From Ralstonia sp. UNC404CL21Col (lineage in GTDB: Bacteria > Pseudomonadota > Gammaproteobacteria > Burkholderiales > Burkholderiaceae), in NCBI RefSeq assembly GCF_000620465.1, contig NZ_JIBE01000004.1, positions 186,001 to 250,000 on the forward strand: a DNA stretch of 64,000 nucleotides. The letters run 5' to 3'. The first letter of the stretch is position 1. Each line of letters begins with the position of its first letter. This document shows, in pieces, positions 34,370 through 44,456 of this stretch. The notes beneath the pieces were generated by a model that saw nothing but the letters and a program-made list of their open reading frames with translations, did not search any database and had not been told where the DNA came from. The translations under genes and the position numbers were made by a program.

Positions 34370-35788
34370 ATGCCGCATCGCAACATGCAACTCGAACTCG
34401 ATCCTTCTCATCCCCAGCGTACGTTGGTCGACCAGATCGTCCAAGGCATTCGTGCGGCGGTCGACAGCCATGCCTTGGTGCCGGGCACGCGGCTGCCCTC
34501 CGTGCGCAAGTTGGCGCAGGCCCACGACGTGAGCACCTTTACGGTGGCGGAGGCCTACACGCGGCTGGCGGCGCTGGGCGCCATCGTCGCGCGGCCGCGT
34601 TCGGGCTACCTGGTGGCGGCTCGTACACCAGCCCAACCGGCTTCCGTGGCCCCGCGCTGGGAGCCGCCGACGCTCAACGCGGCGTGGCTGCTGTCGGATG
34701 TCTTTGCCGATCGCTCCATCGCCATCAAGCCAGGCTGCGGCTGGCTGCCCAACGACTGGCTGGACGAGCGCGGTGTGCAGGAAGCCATGCGGGCGGTGAG
34801 CCGTGTGTCGGCGTTGCGCGTGGCGGGCTACGGACATCCGTGGGGCTATGCGCCGTTGGGCGAATACGTGGCGCAGTCGCTGGCGCTGCGCGGGCTGCCG
34901 GTGGAGCGCTCGCAAGTGCTGCTGACCAGCGGCGCGACGCAGGCGCTCGACCTGATCGTCCGCACGCTGTTCAAAGCCGGCGACGTCGTCGCGGTGGATG
35001 ATCCGGGCTACTGCAACGTGCTCCAGGTGCTGAAGCTGGCCGGCCTGCGCGTGGTCGGCGTGCCGCGCACGCCGGATGGGCTCGACACCGTGGCGCTGGA
35101 AAACATCCTGCGCGCCGACGATGCCGACCGGCCGCGCGCCCTCTTCACCAGCTCCGTGCTGCAGAATCCCACCGGCTCATCCATGACGGCACAGAACGCT
35201 TATCGCGTGCTGCAACTGGCTGAGCAGCACGGCCTGTGGATCGTTGAGGACGACTTGCACCGGGAACTGGCCGACCCCGCCGCCCCGATGCTGGCCGCGC
35301 TCGACGGCCTGCGCCGCACGCTCTACGTGAGCGGCTTTTCCAAGACGATCTCGCCCTCATTGCGCGCGGGCTACGTGGTGGCCGATGCCGCCATCACCCG
35401 CGAGCTGGCGCGCACGAAGATGGCCGTGGCGCTCACCTCGTCCGAAATTACCGAGCGCATCGTGCATGCGTTCGTCACCCGGCCCGTCTATGCCGAACAC
35501 GTGGCGCGACTGGTTGCGCGACTGGGCGAGGCCCACACACGTGTCGAAACCCTCATGCGCCAACATGGTGCCGAGCCGTTCGATACGCCGGGGCGCGGCC
35601 TCTTCCTGTGGGCGCGTTTGCCCAGCCATGCAGATGCCGCCGCGCTAGCCAATCAGGCCATCGACCACAACATCTGGCTCGCGCCCGGCCAATACTTCCG
35701 GCCGCATGACGAGCCGAGCCCGTGGCTGCGCTTCAACGTGGCGTATTCCGCCGAACCGGCGCTCTGGGAATTCCTCTCGCACGCCTGA
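34370..35788 (+). CDS. MocR-type regulator (GntR winged helix fused to aminotransferase domain)
   Basis: A 472-residue PLP-dependent transcription factor. Residues 15-85 are a GntR winged helix (PGTRLPSVRKLAQAHDVSTFTV). Residues from about 105 form a class I aminotransferase fold, with Lys325 in SGFSKTISPSLRAGY as the PLP lysine, NPTGS near 266 and VEDDLHREL near 292. It is divergent from the omega-aminotransferase/mmsA operon with repeated AAACTGTA elements between. It is probably a regulator responding to an amino compound such as beta-alanine; the effector is inferred. A second in-frame ATG at 34385 is possible. Confidence 0.9.
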   Translation: MPHRNMQLELDPSHPQRTLVDQIVQGIRAAVDSHALVPGTRLPSVRKLAQAHDVSTFTVAEAYTRLAALGAIVARPRSGYLVAARTPAQPASVAPRWEPPTLNAAWLLSDVFADRSIAIKPGCGWLPNDWLDERGVQEAMRAVSRVSALRVAGYGHPWGYAPLGEYVAQSLALRGLPVERSQVLLTSGATQALDLIVRTLFKAGDVVAVDDPGYCNVLQVLKLAGLRVVGVPRTPDGLDTVALENILRADDADRPRALFTSSVLQNPTGSSMTAQNAYRVLQLAEQHGLWIVEDDLHRELADPAAPMLAALDGLRRTLYVSGFSKTISPSLRAGYVVADAAITRELARTKMAVALTSSEITERIVHAFVTRPVYAEHVARLVARLGEAHTRVETLMRQHGAEPFDTPGRGLFLWARLPSHADAAALANQAIDHNIWLAPGQYFRPHDEPSPWLRFNVAYSAEPALWEFLSHA

Positions 35789-35819
35789 CAGGCGCATGCT
35801 GCATGCGGCGCAATGACGT

Positions 35820-35831
35820 ATTGCATGCAAT
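35820..35831. promoter_or_regulatory. Perfect 12-bp palindrome ATTGCATGCAAT with nearby GCATGC copies
   Basis: ATTGCATGCAAT is self-complementary. Two more GCATGC cores lie just upstream at 35794-35799 and 35801-35806. The cluster is about 150 bases before the acetoacetate decarboxylase gene and just after the MocR-type gene. A regulatory site is possible; no regulator is assigned. Confidence 0.35.
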
Positions 35832-35982
35832 CAATCACGTTACGGGCACTCAAACGTGAAATTCGCGTGAACGGAAGGTTGCAGCGTCACAAAGGCGCGA
35901 CACGATGCGCTGTCGCCTACCGTTCTCTTGCGCCGTATCGATTCCCAACGCGACCTGCAGCCCAACCTGCACAAGGAGTGCC

Positions 35983-36726
35983 ATGGACATCAAGACCATC
36001 CGCGAAACCGCCTTCGCGATGCCGCTGACGAGCCCCGCTTATCCGCCCGGCCCGTACCGCTTCATCCACCGCGAATTCTTCATCATCACGTACCGGACCG
36101 ACCCGGCCAAGCTGCGTGCCATGGTGCCCGAGCCGCTAGAAGTACCCGAACCGCTCGTCGCCTACGAGTTCATCCGCATGGCCGACTCCACTGGCTTTGG
36201 CGATTACACCGAAAGCGGCCAGGTCATTCCCGTCACCTACGAAGGCAAGCCCGGCACGTACACGCTGGCGATGTACCTGGACGACCACCCGCCCCTGGCC
36301 GGCGGCCGTGAAATGTGGGGCTTTCCCAAGAAACTCGCCTCGCCCCGGCTGGTGACCGACAAGGACACGCTGATCGGCACGCTCGACTACGGCCCCGTGC
36401 GCGTAGCGACCGGCACCATGGGTTACAAGCACCGCGAGCTGGATCTGGCCGAGCAGAAACGCCGCCTGGAGCGCCCCAACTTTCTGCTCAAGATCATTCC
36501 GCACGTGGATGGCAAGACCGCGCGCATCTGCGAGCTGTCGCGCAACTACATGGTCGACATCGACATGAAAGGAGCATGGACCGGCCCGGCATCGCTGGAA
36601 CTGGCGCACCATGCGCTGGCACCCGTGGCCGAACTGCCCGTGCTGGAAATTGTCGAAGCGCGGCACATCATCGCAGACCTGACCCTCGGCATGGGCGAAG
36701 TTGTGTTCGATTACCTGGCGAAGTAA
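35983..36726 (+). CDS. adc: Acetoacetate decarboxylase
   Basis: A 247-residue cytoplasmic enzyme converting acetoacetate to acetone and CO2. The Schiff-base lysine pair is K116-K117 in [11 protein letters not shown], and the acidic residue Glu77 in DYTESGQ matches Glu76 of the clostridial enzyme. ATG 35983 is chosen because AAGGAG lies 7 bases upstream. The frame is open further upstream without similarity. It precedes a 3-hydroxybutyrate dehydrogenase gene by 47 bases, so both likely act on ketone bodies coming from poly-3-hydroxybutyrate. Confidence 0.93.
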   Translation: MDIKTIRETAFAMPLTSPAYPPGPYRFIHREFFIITYRTDPAKLRAMVPEPLEVPEPLVAYEFIRMADSTGFGDYTESGQVIPVTYEGKPGTYTLAMYLDDHPPLAGGREMWGFPKKLASPRLVTDKDTLIGTLDYGPVRVATGTMGYKHRELDLAEQKRRLERPNFLLKIIPHVDGKTARICELSRNYMVDIDMKGAWTGPASLELAHHALAPVAELPVLEIVEARHIIADLTLGMGEVVFDYLAK

Positions 36727-36773
36727 AACCTGCCCAACGCCATTCCTTTCCCGCCAACCCTCGGAGTACACAC

Positions 36774-37559
36774 ATGTCTGATTTGAAAGGCAAAGTTGCC
36801 GTCGTCACGGGTGCCGCCAGCGGCATCGGCAAGCAGATCGCCCTCACGCTCGCCGATTCGGGCGCGGCCATCGCCATCGTTGACCTGAACGAAGACGGCG
36901 CCAAGGCCGTGGCCAAAGAGATCACCGATGCCGGCGGCAAGGCCATCGGCCTGCGCATGGACGTGACCGATGAACAAGCCGTGGACAGCGGCATCGACCG
37001 CGTGGCCGAAGAATTCGGCTCGGTCGACATCCTCGTTTCGAACGCCGGCATCCAGATCGTCAATCCGTTCGTGAGCTACTCGTTTGCCGACTGGAAAAAG
37101 ATGCAGGCCATCCACGTCGATGGCGCGTTCCTGACCACGCGTGCAGCGCTGCGCCACATGTGCAAGGACGACCGTGGCGGCGTGGTGATCTACATGGGGT
37201 CGGTGCACTCGCACGAGGGTTCGCCGCTCAAGTCGGCCTACGTAGCGGCCAAGCACGCGCTGCTCGGCCTGAACAAGGTGCTGGCCAAGGAAGGTGCCGC
37301 GCATAACGTGCGTTCGCATGTGGTGTGCCCCGGTTTTGTGCGCACGCCGCTGGTCGAAAAGCAGATTCCCGAGCAAGCAAAGGAACTCGGCATCAGCGAA
37401 GAGGATGTCGTGAAAAAGGTCATGCTCGGTGATACCGTGGACGGCGTGTTCACCACCGTGGAAGACGTGGCCGAGACGGTGCGCTTCCTGGCCACGTTCC
37501 CGAGCGCCGCGCTGACCGGGCAATCGTTCGTGGTGAGCCACGGCTGGTTCATGCAGTAA
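36774..37559 (+). CDS. 3-hydroxybutyrate dehydrogenase (short-chain dehydrogenase)
   Basis: A 261-residue SDR enzyme that interconverts 3-hydroxybutyrate and acetoacetate with NAD. The cofactor loop is [10 protein letters not shown] near residue 12, NAG follows near 91, and the catalytic set is Ser in GSVHSHEG with Tyr-Lys in [12 protein letters not shown]. The C-terminal [12 protein letters not shown] is characteristic of bacterial D-3-hydroxybutyrate dehydrogenases. It lies between acetoacetate decarboxylase and a patatin lipase, a consistent storage-polymer module. Confidence 0.9.
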   Translation: MSDLKGKVAVVTGAASGIGKQIALTLADSGAAIAIVDLNEDGAKAVAKEITDAGGKAIGLRMDVTDEQAVDSGIDRVAEEFGSVDILVSNAGIQIVNPFVSYSFADWKKMQAIHVDGAFLTTRAALRHMCKDDRGGVVIYMGSVHSHEGSPLKSAYVAAKHALLGLNKVLAKEGAAHNVRSHVVCPGFVRTPLVEKQIPEQAKELGISEEDVVKKVMLGDTVDGVFTTVEDVAETVRFLATFPSAALTGQSFVVSHGWFMQ

Positions 37560-37591
37560 ATCTAAGCACCCGCAAGGAGGTTGGAGGAGAT

Positions 37592-38854
37592 ATGCCCGCA
37601 CCCAAACTACGCGTGGCCGCAACCAAGCGGCCCACGCCGGCAGAGTCGTCACGCCCCGCAGATGCGCCGCTCACTACAGCGCAGCGCATCGTGCTTCCCG
37701 AATACGAAAACATCGCGCTGGTGCTGCAAGGCGGCGGCGCACTGGGCTCGTACCAGGCGGGCGTGTTCGAAGGGCTGGACGAAGCCGGCATCGTGCCGAA
37801 CTGGATTGCGGGCATCTCCATCGGGGCATTGAATACGGCCATCATTGCAGGCAACGCGCCCAAGCATCGGCGAGAGAAGCTGCGCGAGTTCTGGCAGATC
37901 ATCACGCAACCGACGTTCTCGCCGCCGCTGCCCGACATCCTGGAGAACGCCTGGTTTGACGGCAACGCGCATCTGCGCAAATGGCTGACCGCCATGCAGG
38001 CGGCCGACACCCTGCTTGAAGGCCAGCGCGGCTTTTTTACGCCGCGCTTTCCGGCGCCGCTGCCGGCCAACGAGGTCGACCCGCTCGAAGCCAGCTACTA
38101 CGACACAACGCCGCTCAAAGCGACGCTGGAACGCCTGTGCGATTTCGACCGCATCAACGACGGTGGCATCCGCGTATCGGTGGGCGCCGTAAACGTCCGC
38201 ACCGGCAACCTGGAAGCGTTCGACAACACCGAGCGCCGCCTACGGGCCGAGCACTTCATGGCATCGGGCGCGCTGCCGCCGGGCTTTCCGCCCGTGCTGA
38301 TCGACGGCGAGTATTACTGGGACGGCGGTGTCGTCTCCAACACGCCGCTGTCGTATGTGCTGGGCTCCAAGCCGCGCCGCGACACGCTGGTGTTTCAGGT
38401 GGACCTCTGGAGCGCGCTGGGTCCGGTGCCCAATACGATGATCGGCGTAGCCAGCCGGCAGAAGGACTTGCAGTACTCCAGCCGTACGCGGCTCACCACC
38501 GACTGGATGGAGCGTTCGCAATCCACCCGCCGGTTGATACGGAAGCTGCTCGATCACCTGCCGCCCAAGGAATTCGAGCGCACGCAGTGGTACAAGCACG
38601 CGCAGGAGATGGCCTGCACCAAGCGCTACAACGTCTTCCACCTCATCTACGCTGCAAAGGAACACGAAGGGCCGGGCAAGGACATCCAGTTCGGGCCATC
38701 CACCATGCGGGACCATTGGGCCTCAGGCCTGGCGGATATTCGCGAATCGCTTTCGCACCCGGAGTGGCTGGAGATGCCCGATAACGAGACGGGCTTCATC
38801 ACGCACGACATCCACCGCCATCCGGGCTTAGAGCGGGAAGACAAACGGCTCTGA
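37592..38854 (+). CDS. Patatin-like phospholipase with DUF3734-type C terminus
   Basis: A 420-residue serine hydrolase. The oxyanion loop GGGALGSYQAG spans about residues 48-58, the nucleophile Ser76 is in GISIG, and the catalytic Asp244 is in WDGG. The last 120 residues resemble the DUF3734 extension found in proteobacterial patatins. No signal peptide is seen. It begins 32 bases after the hydroxybutyrate dehydrogenase gene. In PHB-forming bacteria such patatins often accompany this dehydrogenase, so a role with polymer or membrane lipid is likely but unproven. Confidence 0.88.
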   Translation: MPAPKLRVAATKRPTPAESSRPADAPLTTAQRIVLPEYENIALVLQGGGALGSYQAGVFEGLDEAGIVPNWIAGISIGALNTAIIAGNAPKHRREKLREFWQIITQPTFSPPLPDILENAWFDGNAHLRKWLTAMQAADTLLEGQRGFFTPRFPAPLPANEVDPLEASYYDTTPLKATLERLCDFDRINDGGIRVSVGAVNVRTGNLEAFDNTERRLRAEHFMASGALPPGFPPVLIDGEYYWDGGVVSNTPLSYVLGSKPRRDTLVFQVDLWSALGPVPNTMIGVASRQKDLQYSSRTRLTTDWMERSQSTRRLIRKLLDHLPPKEFERTQWYKHAQEMACTKRYNVFHLIYAAKEHEGPGKDIQFGPSTMRDHWASGLADIRESLSHPEWLEMPDNETGFITHDIHRHPGLEREDKRL

Positions 38855-38860
38855 GCCACA

Positions 38861-40972
38861 CTACCGCGATGCGGCCGGCATACGCAGCGCAGTCGACAGC
38901 GGCGGCCGCGGCAGCGCGGCCGTCCATGCACGGCGGATCACCGCGCTGATCTGCTTGTAGACCTCTTTCGAGATCACCGTTTCGGCCAGCATCGTGTCGA
39001 TCTTGCTCTGGCCGATGTACAGCGCGAACAGCACCAGCAGGCGTTTTTCCAGCGCAGCGCTGTAGTCGCCGAACTTCTCGCGCAGCTCGGCCAGGCCCTC
39101 CTCCGCCGCCTCGATACGGGTGATCAACACGCCGTCGAGCAGGTCTGCCATGCGCTCGCCCAGCACGGGCTGCAGCGACGTACGGTTGTACGCGCGCAAG
39201 CGTTCCAACACCGTCTGGCGGCAAATGAGCAGCTCAAAGCGATCGGCCAGCGCGTTGGCCAGTGGCCGGTCGATATGCGCCACGCGGTGCAGCCACACCG
39301 CAAAGCGGTAGCCGGCGTTCTTGGCGAGGATGCGCCGCGATGCGCGCTTGTAACCCAGGCGGCCCTCCGTGCGCGCCGCGTCGATCATGTCGGCGGTGTT
39401 GCGCATCATGGCGTCGAGGTTGCGGATCGAGACGAGGCCGTTGCCGTACTCGGGAATCAGCTCGCGCTCCCGCGTGGCGAGCGATACCAGGCCGATGGTC
39501 AGGCGCTCGCGCTCGGACAGCGCTTCTTCAAGGTTCAGCTCGAGCGCGCCGGCCGCGACTTCCCGCCGATACACCTCCGCCGCCTGATCGGTGGCGCCCG
39601 ACGTGAAATGAAAATGCCCGCCGATACGGCGCATGGTCGATTCCACTTCCTCCGTCGACATGCTCAGCGCCTGGCCTTGCAAGGCTTGCTCTTGCGGCGA
39701 CAACTGATCGAGCCCCAACTGCCGCATCACCCAGCGCAGCGTCGCCCCGTTGAAGAGCACGCTCACCAGCACAAAGCCGGTGGCGAGGATGGTGACGAAA
39801 TGACGATCGGCTTCGTGCACGGCCTGGTTTTCGGCCACCCCCAAGGCCAGCACCAGCGTGACGGCACCACGCAGGCCGCCCCACGCAATCGCGAGCTTGT
39901 ACGCATGGCTGACCGGCGCGGAGAGCTTGAGCCACGCCAGCGCGGGCAGCAGGCCGAACAGCACGGCAAGGCGCGCCACCAGTGCCGCCAGCACGATCAC
40001 CGCGAGCCATAGCGCGTCTTTCCACACCACGCCGTGCAGCAGTTCCGGCACGCGCACCGCCGCCAACAGAAAGACCACCGCCCCAGCCAGCGCCGCAATC
40101 TGCTCCCAAATCAGTTGCAGATGCGACCAGTTGCGCGGCGTCAGGCGCGTGCGGCCCAGCGCGCCGATCACCAGCCCGGCGCAGACCACCGACACCACAC
40201 CCGACACGCCCAGCATGTTTTCCGCCACGAGATACAGGGGATACGGGAGCGCGAGCGTCCACGCGGCTTCCGCCTGGGCGATGCCGCGCAGCGCCGGCAG
40301 CAGGAATGCGGCGATGCGCCCGGCGATCAAACCGAACACCACGCCGCCACCAAACGCCCTGGCCAGCTCACGCAGGCCGGCGACGATGGACGCATCGCCG
40401 CCGTGCCCCGTCAGCATGGCAAGCAGCACGCCCATGATCGCAATGGCGGCCGCATCGTTCAGCAGCGCCTCGCCTTCCACCAGGCGGATCAGCCGCGCCG
40501 GTGCGCCCACATCGCGAAACACCGCAATCACGGCGGACGGGTCGGTCGTGGCAATCATCGCGCCGAGCAGCAGGCACGTGACGATGCCAAACGGCGTGAC
40601 GGCCGCCGCTGCGAGGCCGATCACACCCGTAGCCACCACCACGGCCACGATGGCGAGCATCAGGATTGGCGCGGCATCCGGCGCCATGCTCCGCACATCC
40701 ACCGACAGCGCTGCCTGAAACAACAGCGGCGGTAGGAAGAGCCACAGGTACGCCTCCGCCGGCCAACTTGGATCGACCAGCGGCGCGAAGAACGTGGTGG
40801 CAAAGGCAGGCGCGCTGCTCCGCAAGATCACATAGGCGCCGCCGATACCGATGCCCGCCAGCGCCAGCAAGGTCGATTCCGGCAACGTCAGGCGCGAGGC
40901 CAGCATCTGCACCAGCGCCACCACCGCCAGCAGACCGCCCGCCACCAGCAACAGGATCACGACGCCGTTCAC
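38861..40972 (-). CDS. CPA1-family Na+/H+ (cation/proton) antiporter
   Basis: A 703-residue inner-membrane protein with about twelve helices in the first 400 residues and a long cytoplasmic tail rich in charged helices. Family motifs are TDPSAVIAVFRDVGAP and EGEALLNDAAAIAI, which carry the ion-binding Asp residues, and later WGGLRGAVTLVLALG. I use GTG 40972 because it overlaps the stop of the upstream oxidoreductase gene as GTGA; a TTG at 40999 would also keep the frame. The long tail suggests cytoplasmic regulation. The ion (Na+, K+ or both) is not decided. Confidence 0.85.
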   Translation of the reverse strand: MNGVVILLLVAGGLLAVVALVQMLASRLTLPESTLLALAGIGIGGAYVILRSSAPAFATTFFAPLVDPSWPAEAYLWLFLPPLLFQAALSVDVRSMAPDAAPILMLAIVAVVVATGVIGLAAAAVTPFGIVTCLLLGAMIATTDPSAVIAVFRDVGAPARLIRLVEGEALLNDAAAIAIMGVLLAMLTGHGGDASIVAGLRELARAFGGGVVFGLIAGRIAAFLLPALRGIAQAEAAWTLALPYPLYLVAENMLGVSGVVSVVCAGLVIGALGRTRLTPRNWSHLQLIWEQIAALAGAVVFLLAAVRVPELLHGVVWKDALWLAVIVLAALVARLAVLFGLLPALAWLKLSAPVSHAYKLAIAWGGLRGAVTLVLALGVAENQAVHEADRHFVTILATGFVLVSVLFNGATLRWVMRQLGLDQLSPQEQALQGQALSMSTEEVESTMRRIGGHFHFTSGATDQAAEVYRREVAAGALELNLEEALSERERLTIGLVSLATRERELIPEYGNGLVSIRNLDAMMRNTADMIDAARTEGRLGYKRASRRILAKNAGYRFAVWLHRVAHIDRPLANALADRFELLICRQTVLERLRAYNRTSLQPVLGERMADLLDGVLITRIEAAEEGLAELREKFGDYSAALEKRLLVLFALYIGQSKIDTMLAETVISKEVYKQISAVIRRAWTAALPRPPLSTALRMPAASR

Positions 40973-42066
40973 GAGGCGGTCTCCCGCGCGGCGCACCAAT
41001 CCGCGCGTTCGGCATCGGTCAGGTCCGGCACGACGGCCGTGCCGGTTTCGGCAGCGGCCACGGCGGCTTCGAGCACAGCCATGACGGCCACCGCCTGCAC
41101 GGGCGGGACAGGATTTGCGCGCTCGCCGAGGATGGCGTCGCGCACAGCGGCGTAGTACGCGCGCTGATCGCCACCAGGCGTTGCGACGGCGGTTTCGGTG
41201 GATGTTGCGCCGTCGATGAGCAGGCCCGCGTCGTCGTCGGCGCCCCAGCCTTGCGCGCCGGGTTGCATGCCGGCCAGCAGCTGGGCTTCCTGCTGATCCA
41301 TCCGCCGTTTGATGAACGAACCGCGCGTGCCGTGGACGATCCAGCGCGGCGAGCCGCCCGCCACCAGCATGCTCGCGTGCAGGACAGCCCGGCGCTCGCC
41401 CAATTCCAGGACGACATGCGCCCAGTCCGGCGTTTGCGCGCCTGGCCGCTGGCGTGCGAACGAAGCGCTCACCGCATCGGGCAGGCCAAGCAGTTGCAGC
41501 GCCTGGTCGATCAGGTGCGGGCCGAGGTCGAACCAGATGCCCGTGCCCTGCCCCGCCTGCTCCCGCCAGCGCGCACGCACCTGCGGGCGATAGCGGTCGA
41601 AATGCGCCTCGACGTGCATGGCTTCGCCGATGGCGCCACTCGCAATCGCTCCTTGCACGGCCAGGAAATCGCTGTCCCAGCGGCGGTTTTGGAATACCGA
41701 CAGCAAGCGCCCCGTCTCACGCGCGACCCGCGCCAGATGCCGCGCCTCTGCCAGCGTGACGGTGAACGGCTTGTCCACGACGACATGCTTGCCCGCGCGC
41801 AACGCAGCTTCAGCCAACGGCGTGTGGCGGTCATTTGGCGCGGCGATGACGACGAGGTCGACATCCGGGTGCGTGGCCGCCGCTTCCGGCGCGCAGACCA
41901 CAGCCTGCGGCCGATCCGCATGCACCGCCTCCGGCCGGTTGGAGCCGATGACCTGCAAATGCAGCCCTGGCGTGGCGTCGATCAATGCAGCGTGAAAGAG
42001 CTTGCCCGCATAACCGTAGCCGATCAAAGCGGCGCTCAATGGCATCTGATGTGATGAATGCGACAT
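40969..42066 (-). CDS. Gfo/Idh/MocA-family oxidoreductase
   Basis: A 365-residue NAD(P)-binding dehydrogenase. GYGYAGKLFHAAL near residue 16 is the nucleotide loop, VDKPF (about 97-101) carries the catalytic Lys, and GTGIWFDLGPHLIDQAL is the substrate-side segment. It is closest in style to the YdgJ/YvaA-like sugar or inositol dehydrogenase group. Its stop overlaps the start of the antiporter gene. Substrate unknown. Confidence 0.85.
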   Translation of the reverse strand: MSHSSHQMPLSAALIGYGYAGKLFHAALIDATPGLHLQVIGSNRPEAVHADRPQAVVCAPEAAATHPDVDLVVIAAPNDRHTPLAEAALRAGKHVVVDKPFTVTLAEARHLARVARETGRLLSVFQNRRWDSDFLAVQGAIASGAIGEAMHVEAHFDRYRPQVRARWREQAGQGTGIWFDLGPHLIDQALQLLGLPDAVSASFARQRPGAQTPDWAHVVLELGERRAVLHASMLVAGGSPRWIVHGTRGSFIKRRMDQQEAQLLAGMQPGAQGWGADDDAGLLIDGATSTETAVATPGGDQRAYYAAVRDAILGERANPVPPVQAVAVMAVLEAAVAAAETGTAVVPDLTDAERADWCAARETAS

Positions 42067-42217
42067 GTCGAAAAAATGGCAGAAAACAGGCGAGTCAGAC
42101 GACGGCGCCGCAACTTGGTGCCCAAAACCTTAGGGCATCGCGTTAAAAAGTTGCTGGACCCGCGGCCAGCAAACGTTGCGCATCGTCAAAAACACGCTTT
42201 AACTCTCTTGTAAATAG

Positions 42218-42237
42218 GAATTGTTCTCATTATTATC
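42218..42237. promoter_or_regulatory. Fur box upstream of TonB-dependent receptor
   Basis: On the minus strand the site reads GATAATAATGAGAACAATTC, close to the Fur consensus GATAATGATAATCATTATC. It lies 77-96 bases before the receptor ATG, inside an AT-rich island in otherwise GC-rich DNA. Iron-dependent repression of the receptor and the PepSY gene is expected. Confidence 0.75.
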
Positions 42238-42313
42238 TGCGCCTTCACATTCTGAAGGCGCCGCACCTCGGGGGAGGGAGTCGCGTCCTACTTTTCACTT
42301 TACGGGAACTGCA

Positions 42314-44434
42314 ATGCCGCCGAAACGTTTGTGCCTGTCTCTGGCCGTCCTTGGAACGCTGCCATTTGCCCATGTGGCAACTGCAGCCGACACCGTTGCC
42401 GCAGCCGATGCGGGCACGTTGCCGACGTCCACGGTCAAGGGCACACGCAGCAGCACGAGCTACGACACGCCCATCGCGAACACCGCCACGAAGATTCCCG
42501 TGCCGCTGCGCGAGATTCCGCAGTCGGTGAACGTCGTGCCGCGTGCGGTGATTCAGGACCAGGGCGCGCTGTCGATCAACGACACGCTGCGCAACGTGCC
42601 GGGCGTGTCGGCCTCGCTGGGCGACGCGCAGCGCGACCAAGTGACCATTCGCGGTTTCTCGTCGATCAACGACCAGTACGTCGACGGCCTGCGCGACGAC
42701 TCGCTCTACTTCCGCGACCTGTCCAACATCGACCGCATTGAGGTGTTGAAAGGCCCGGCGGCCGTGCTGTACGGGCGCGGTTCGTCCGGCGGCATCATCA
42801 ATCGCGTGACAAAGAAACCGCTGGCCACGCCGCTGGCCGAAGTGGGCGTCGTGGTCGGCACGGAGCGCCAGAAGCGCGCCGAGTTCGACCTGAACACGTC
42901 CATCAACGACGACGCCATCCGCGCGCGCATTACCGGTGCGGTTGAAGATTCGGGCGGCTTCCGCAACGACTACTTCCTGCGCCGTCAGGCAATCTCGCCG
43001 TCGTTCCTGTTCAACCTGGCGCCCGATACCAAGCTCACGGTGCAGTTCGATTACCTGCACGACAAGCGCATCGCTGACCAGGGCGTGCCGTCGTATCGCG
43101 GTCGTCCGGTGAACGTTCCGATCGAGACGCGCTATGGCTCGGCCGATGCGGGCGCCGGCAATGTGGAATCCACCGTCAAGAGCGTGACCGGCACGCTGGA
43201 CCACCGCTTCAACGACAAGTGGTCGTTCCACAGCGTGGTGCGCAACTACGAATACTCGCTCGGCCGCAACAACTACACGACGGTCAGCCGCGTCACCGAT
43301 GGGCCGATCCCGACCGTCACGCTCGCCGTCAACCAGCGCAACCGCAACGACCGCGGCACGCTGTGGCAGAACGAGCTGACCCAGAAGGCCGAGACCTGGG
43401 GCATCCAGCACACGCTGCTGTACGGCATCGAGCTGGGCTATCAGGACAAGAGCGACCGCGTGGCCGCGGCGCCAGGCAGCACGACGTACAACCTGTTCAA
43501 CCCGACGCTGCAGGTGTTGCCGACCGTACCGGGCAACGCGGTGCCGACCAACTACGGCCTCTCGCACAACGAGACGTATGCAGCGTACGTGCAGGACTTG
43601 ATCAAGTTTTCGCCGCAATGGACGGTGCTCGCCGGCCTGCGCTATGAAATCCTCAAGCAGAGCCGCGACGACCTGACCCCGCGCAATGTCGATCTGTCAC
43701 GCACCGACAAGCCGGTCAGCCCGCGCTTCGGCGTTGTGTATCACCCGATCGAGCCGCTCTCGCTGTACGCGTCGTACAGCCGCTCGTTCCAGCCGCTGGC
43801 CGATAGCTTTACCTTCTTCCCGAACAGCGGCGCGCTGGCTCCGCAGTCGACCACGAACTACGAGATCGGCGCCAAGTACGACCTCTCGGCCGGCGCGAGC
43901 GTCACGGCCGCGCTGTTCGACATGAAGCAGACCAACCTGACGGCGGCCGATCCGGTTACGCTGCTGGGCGTGCCCATCGGCACGCAACGCACGCGCGGGC
44001 TGGAGCTGTCGTTCACGGGCGAGATCGTGAAGACGTGGTCGCTGATGGCGAGCTATGCCTACCTGAACGGCCGCCTGGAAAACCCGAACGACCGCAGCGG
44101 TGGCGTGGCCGTCAACGGCAACCAACCGTCCCTCACGCCGCGGCATAGCGGCTCGGTGTGGCTCAAGCACGATCTGCCGAACGGCTTCTATGTAGCCGGC
44201 GGCGTGCGTGCGGAAGCTGCGCGTTATGCATCGCAGTACAACCTGACAACGCTGCCCGGTTACATGACCGTCGACCTGGGCGCCGGTTATCGCAGCAAGC
44301 ACGTTGACGTCACGCTGAACCTGCAGAACCTGTTTAACCGCGCGTACTACGTGTCGGCGCATGGCGGCGCCGAGAACTACAACATGCCGGGCGCCCCGCG
44401 CATGGCGCTGCTCGGCGTGCGCTACAAGATGTAA
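42314..44434 (+). CDS. TonB-dependent siderophore receptor
   Basis: A 706-residue outer-membrane receptor. A signal peptide of about 26 residues ends ATA. A plug domain follows with LREIPQSVNVVPRAVIQDQG, RGFSSINDQYVDGLRDD and IEVLKGPAAVLYGRGSSGGIINRVTKKP. A 22-strand barrel ends with GAPRMALLGVRYKM; the last residue is Met, not the usual Phe. The type is the FhuA/FcuA-like hydroxamate or catecholate group; the siderophore is not known. The start at 42314 is chosen because the open frame upstream covers the Fur box. The PepSY gene downstream is 22 bases away. Confidence 0.92.
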   Translation: MPPKRLCLSLAVLGTLPFAHVATAADTVAAADAGTLPTSTVKGTRSSTSYDTPIANTATKIPVPLREIPQSVNVVPRAVIQDQGALSINDTLRNVPGVSASLGDAQRDQVTIRGFSSINDQYVDGLRDDSLYFRDLSNIDRIEVLKGPAAVLYGRGSSGGIINRVTKKPLATPLAEVGVVVGTERQKRAEFDLNTSINDDAIRARITGAVEDSGGFRNDYFLRRQAISPSFLFNLAPDTKLTVQFDYLHDKRIADQGVPSYRGRPVNVPIETRYGSADAGAGNVESTVKSVTGTLDHRFNDKWSFHSVVRNYEYSLGRNNYTTVSRVTDGPIPTVTLAVNQRNRNDRGTLWQNELTQKAETWGIQHTLLYGIELGYQDKSDRVAAAPGSTTYNLFNPTLQVLPTVPGNAVPTNYGLSHNETYAAYVQDLIKFSPQWTVLAGLRYEILKQSRDDLTPRNVDLSRTDKPVSPRFGVVYHPIEPLSLYASYSRSFQPLADSFTFFPNSGALAPQSTTNYEIGAKYDLSAGASVTAALFDMKQTNLTAADPVTLLGVPIGTQRTRGLELSFTGEIVKTWSLMASYAYLNGRLENPNDRSGGVAVNGNQPSLTPRHSGSVWLKHDLPNGFYVAGGVRAEAARYASQYNLTTLPGYMTVDLGAGYRSKHVDVTLNLQNLFNRAYYVSAHGGAENYNMPGAPRMALLGVRYKM

Positions 44435-44456
44435 GCGTCGAACAGGCGAACGGGCG

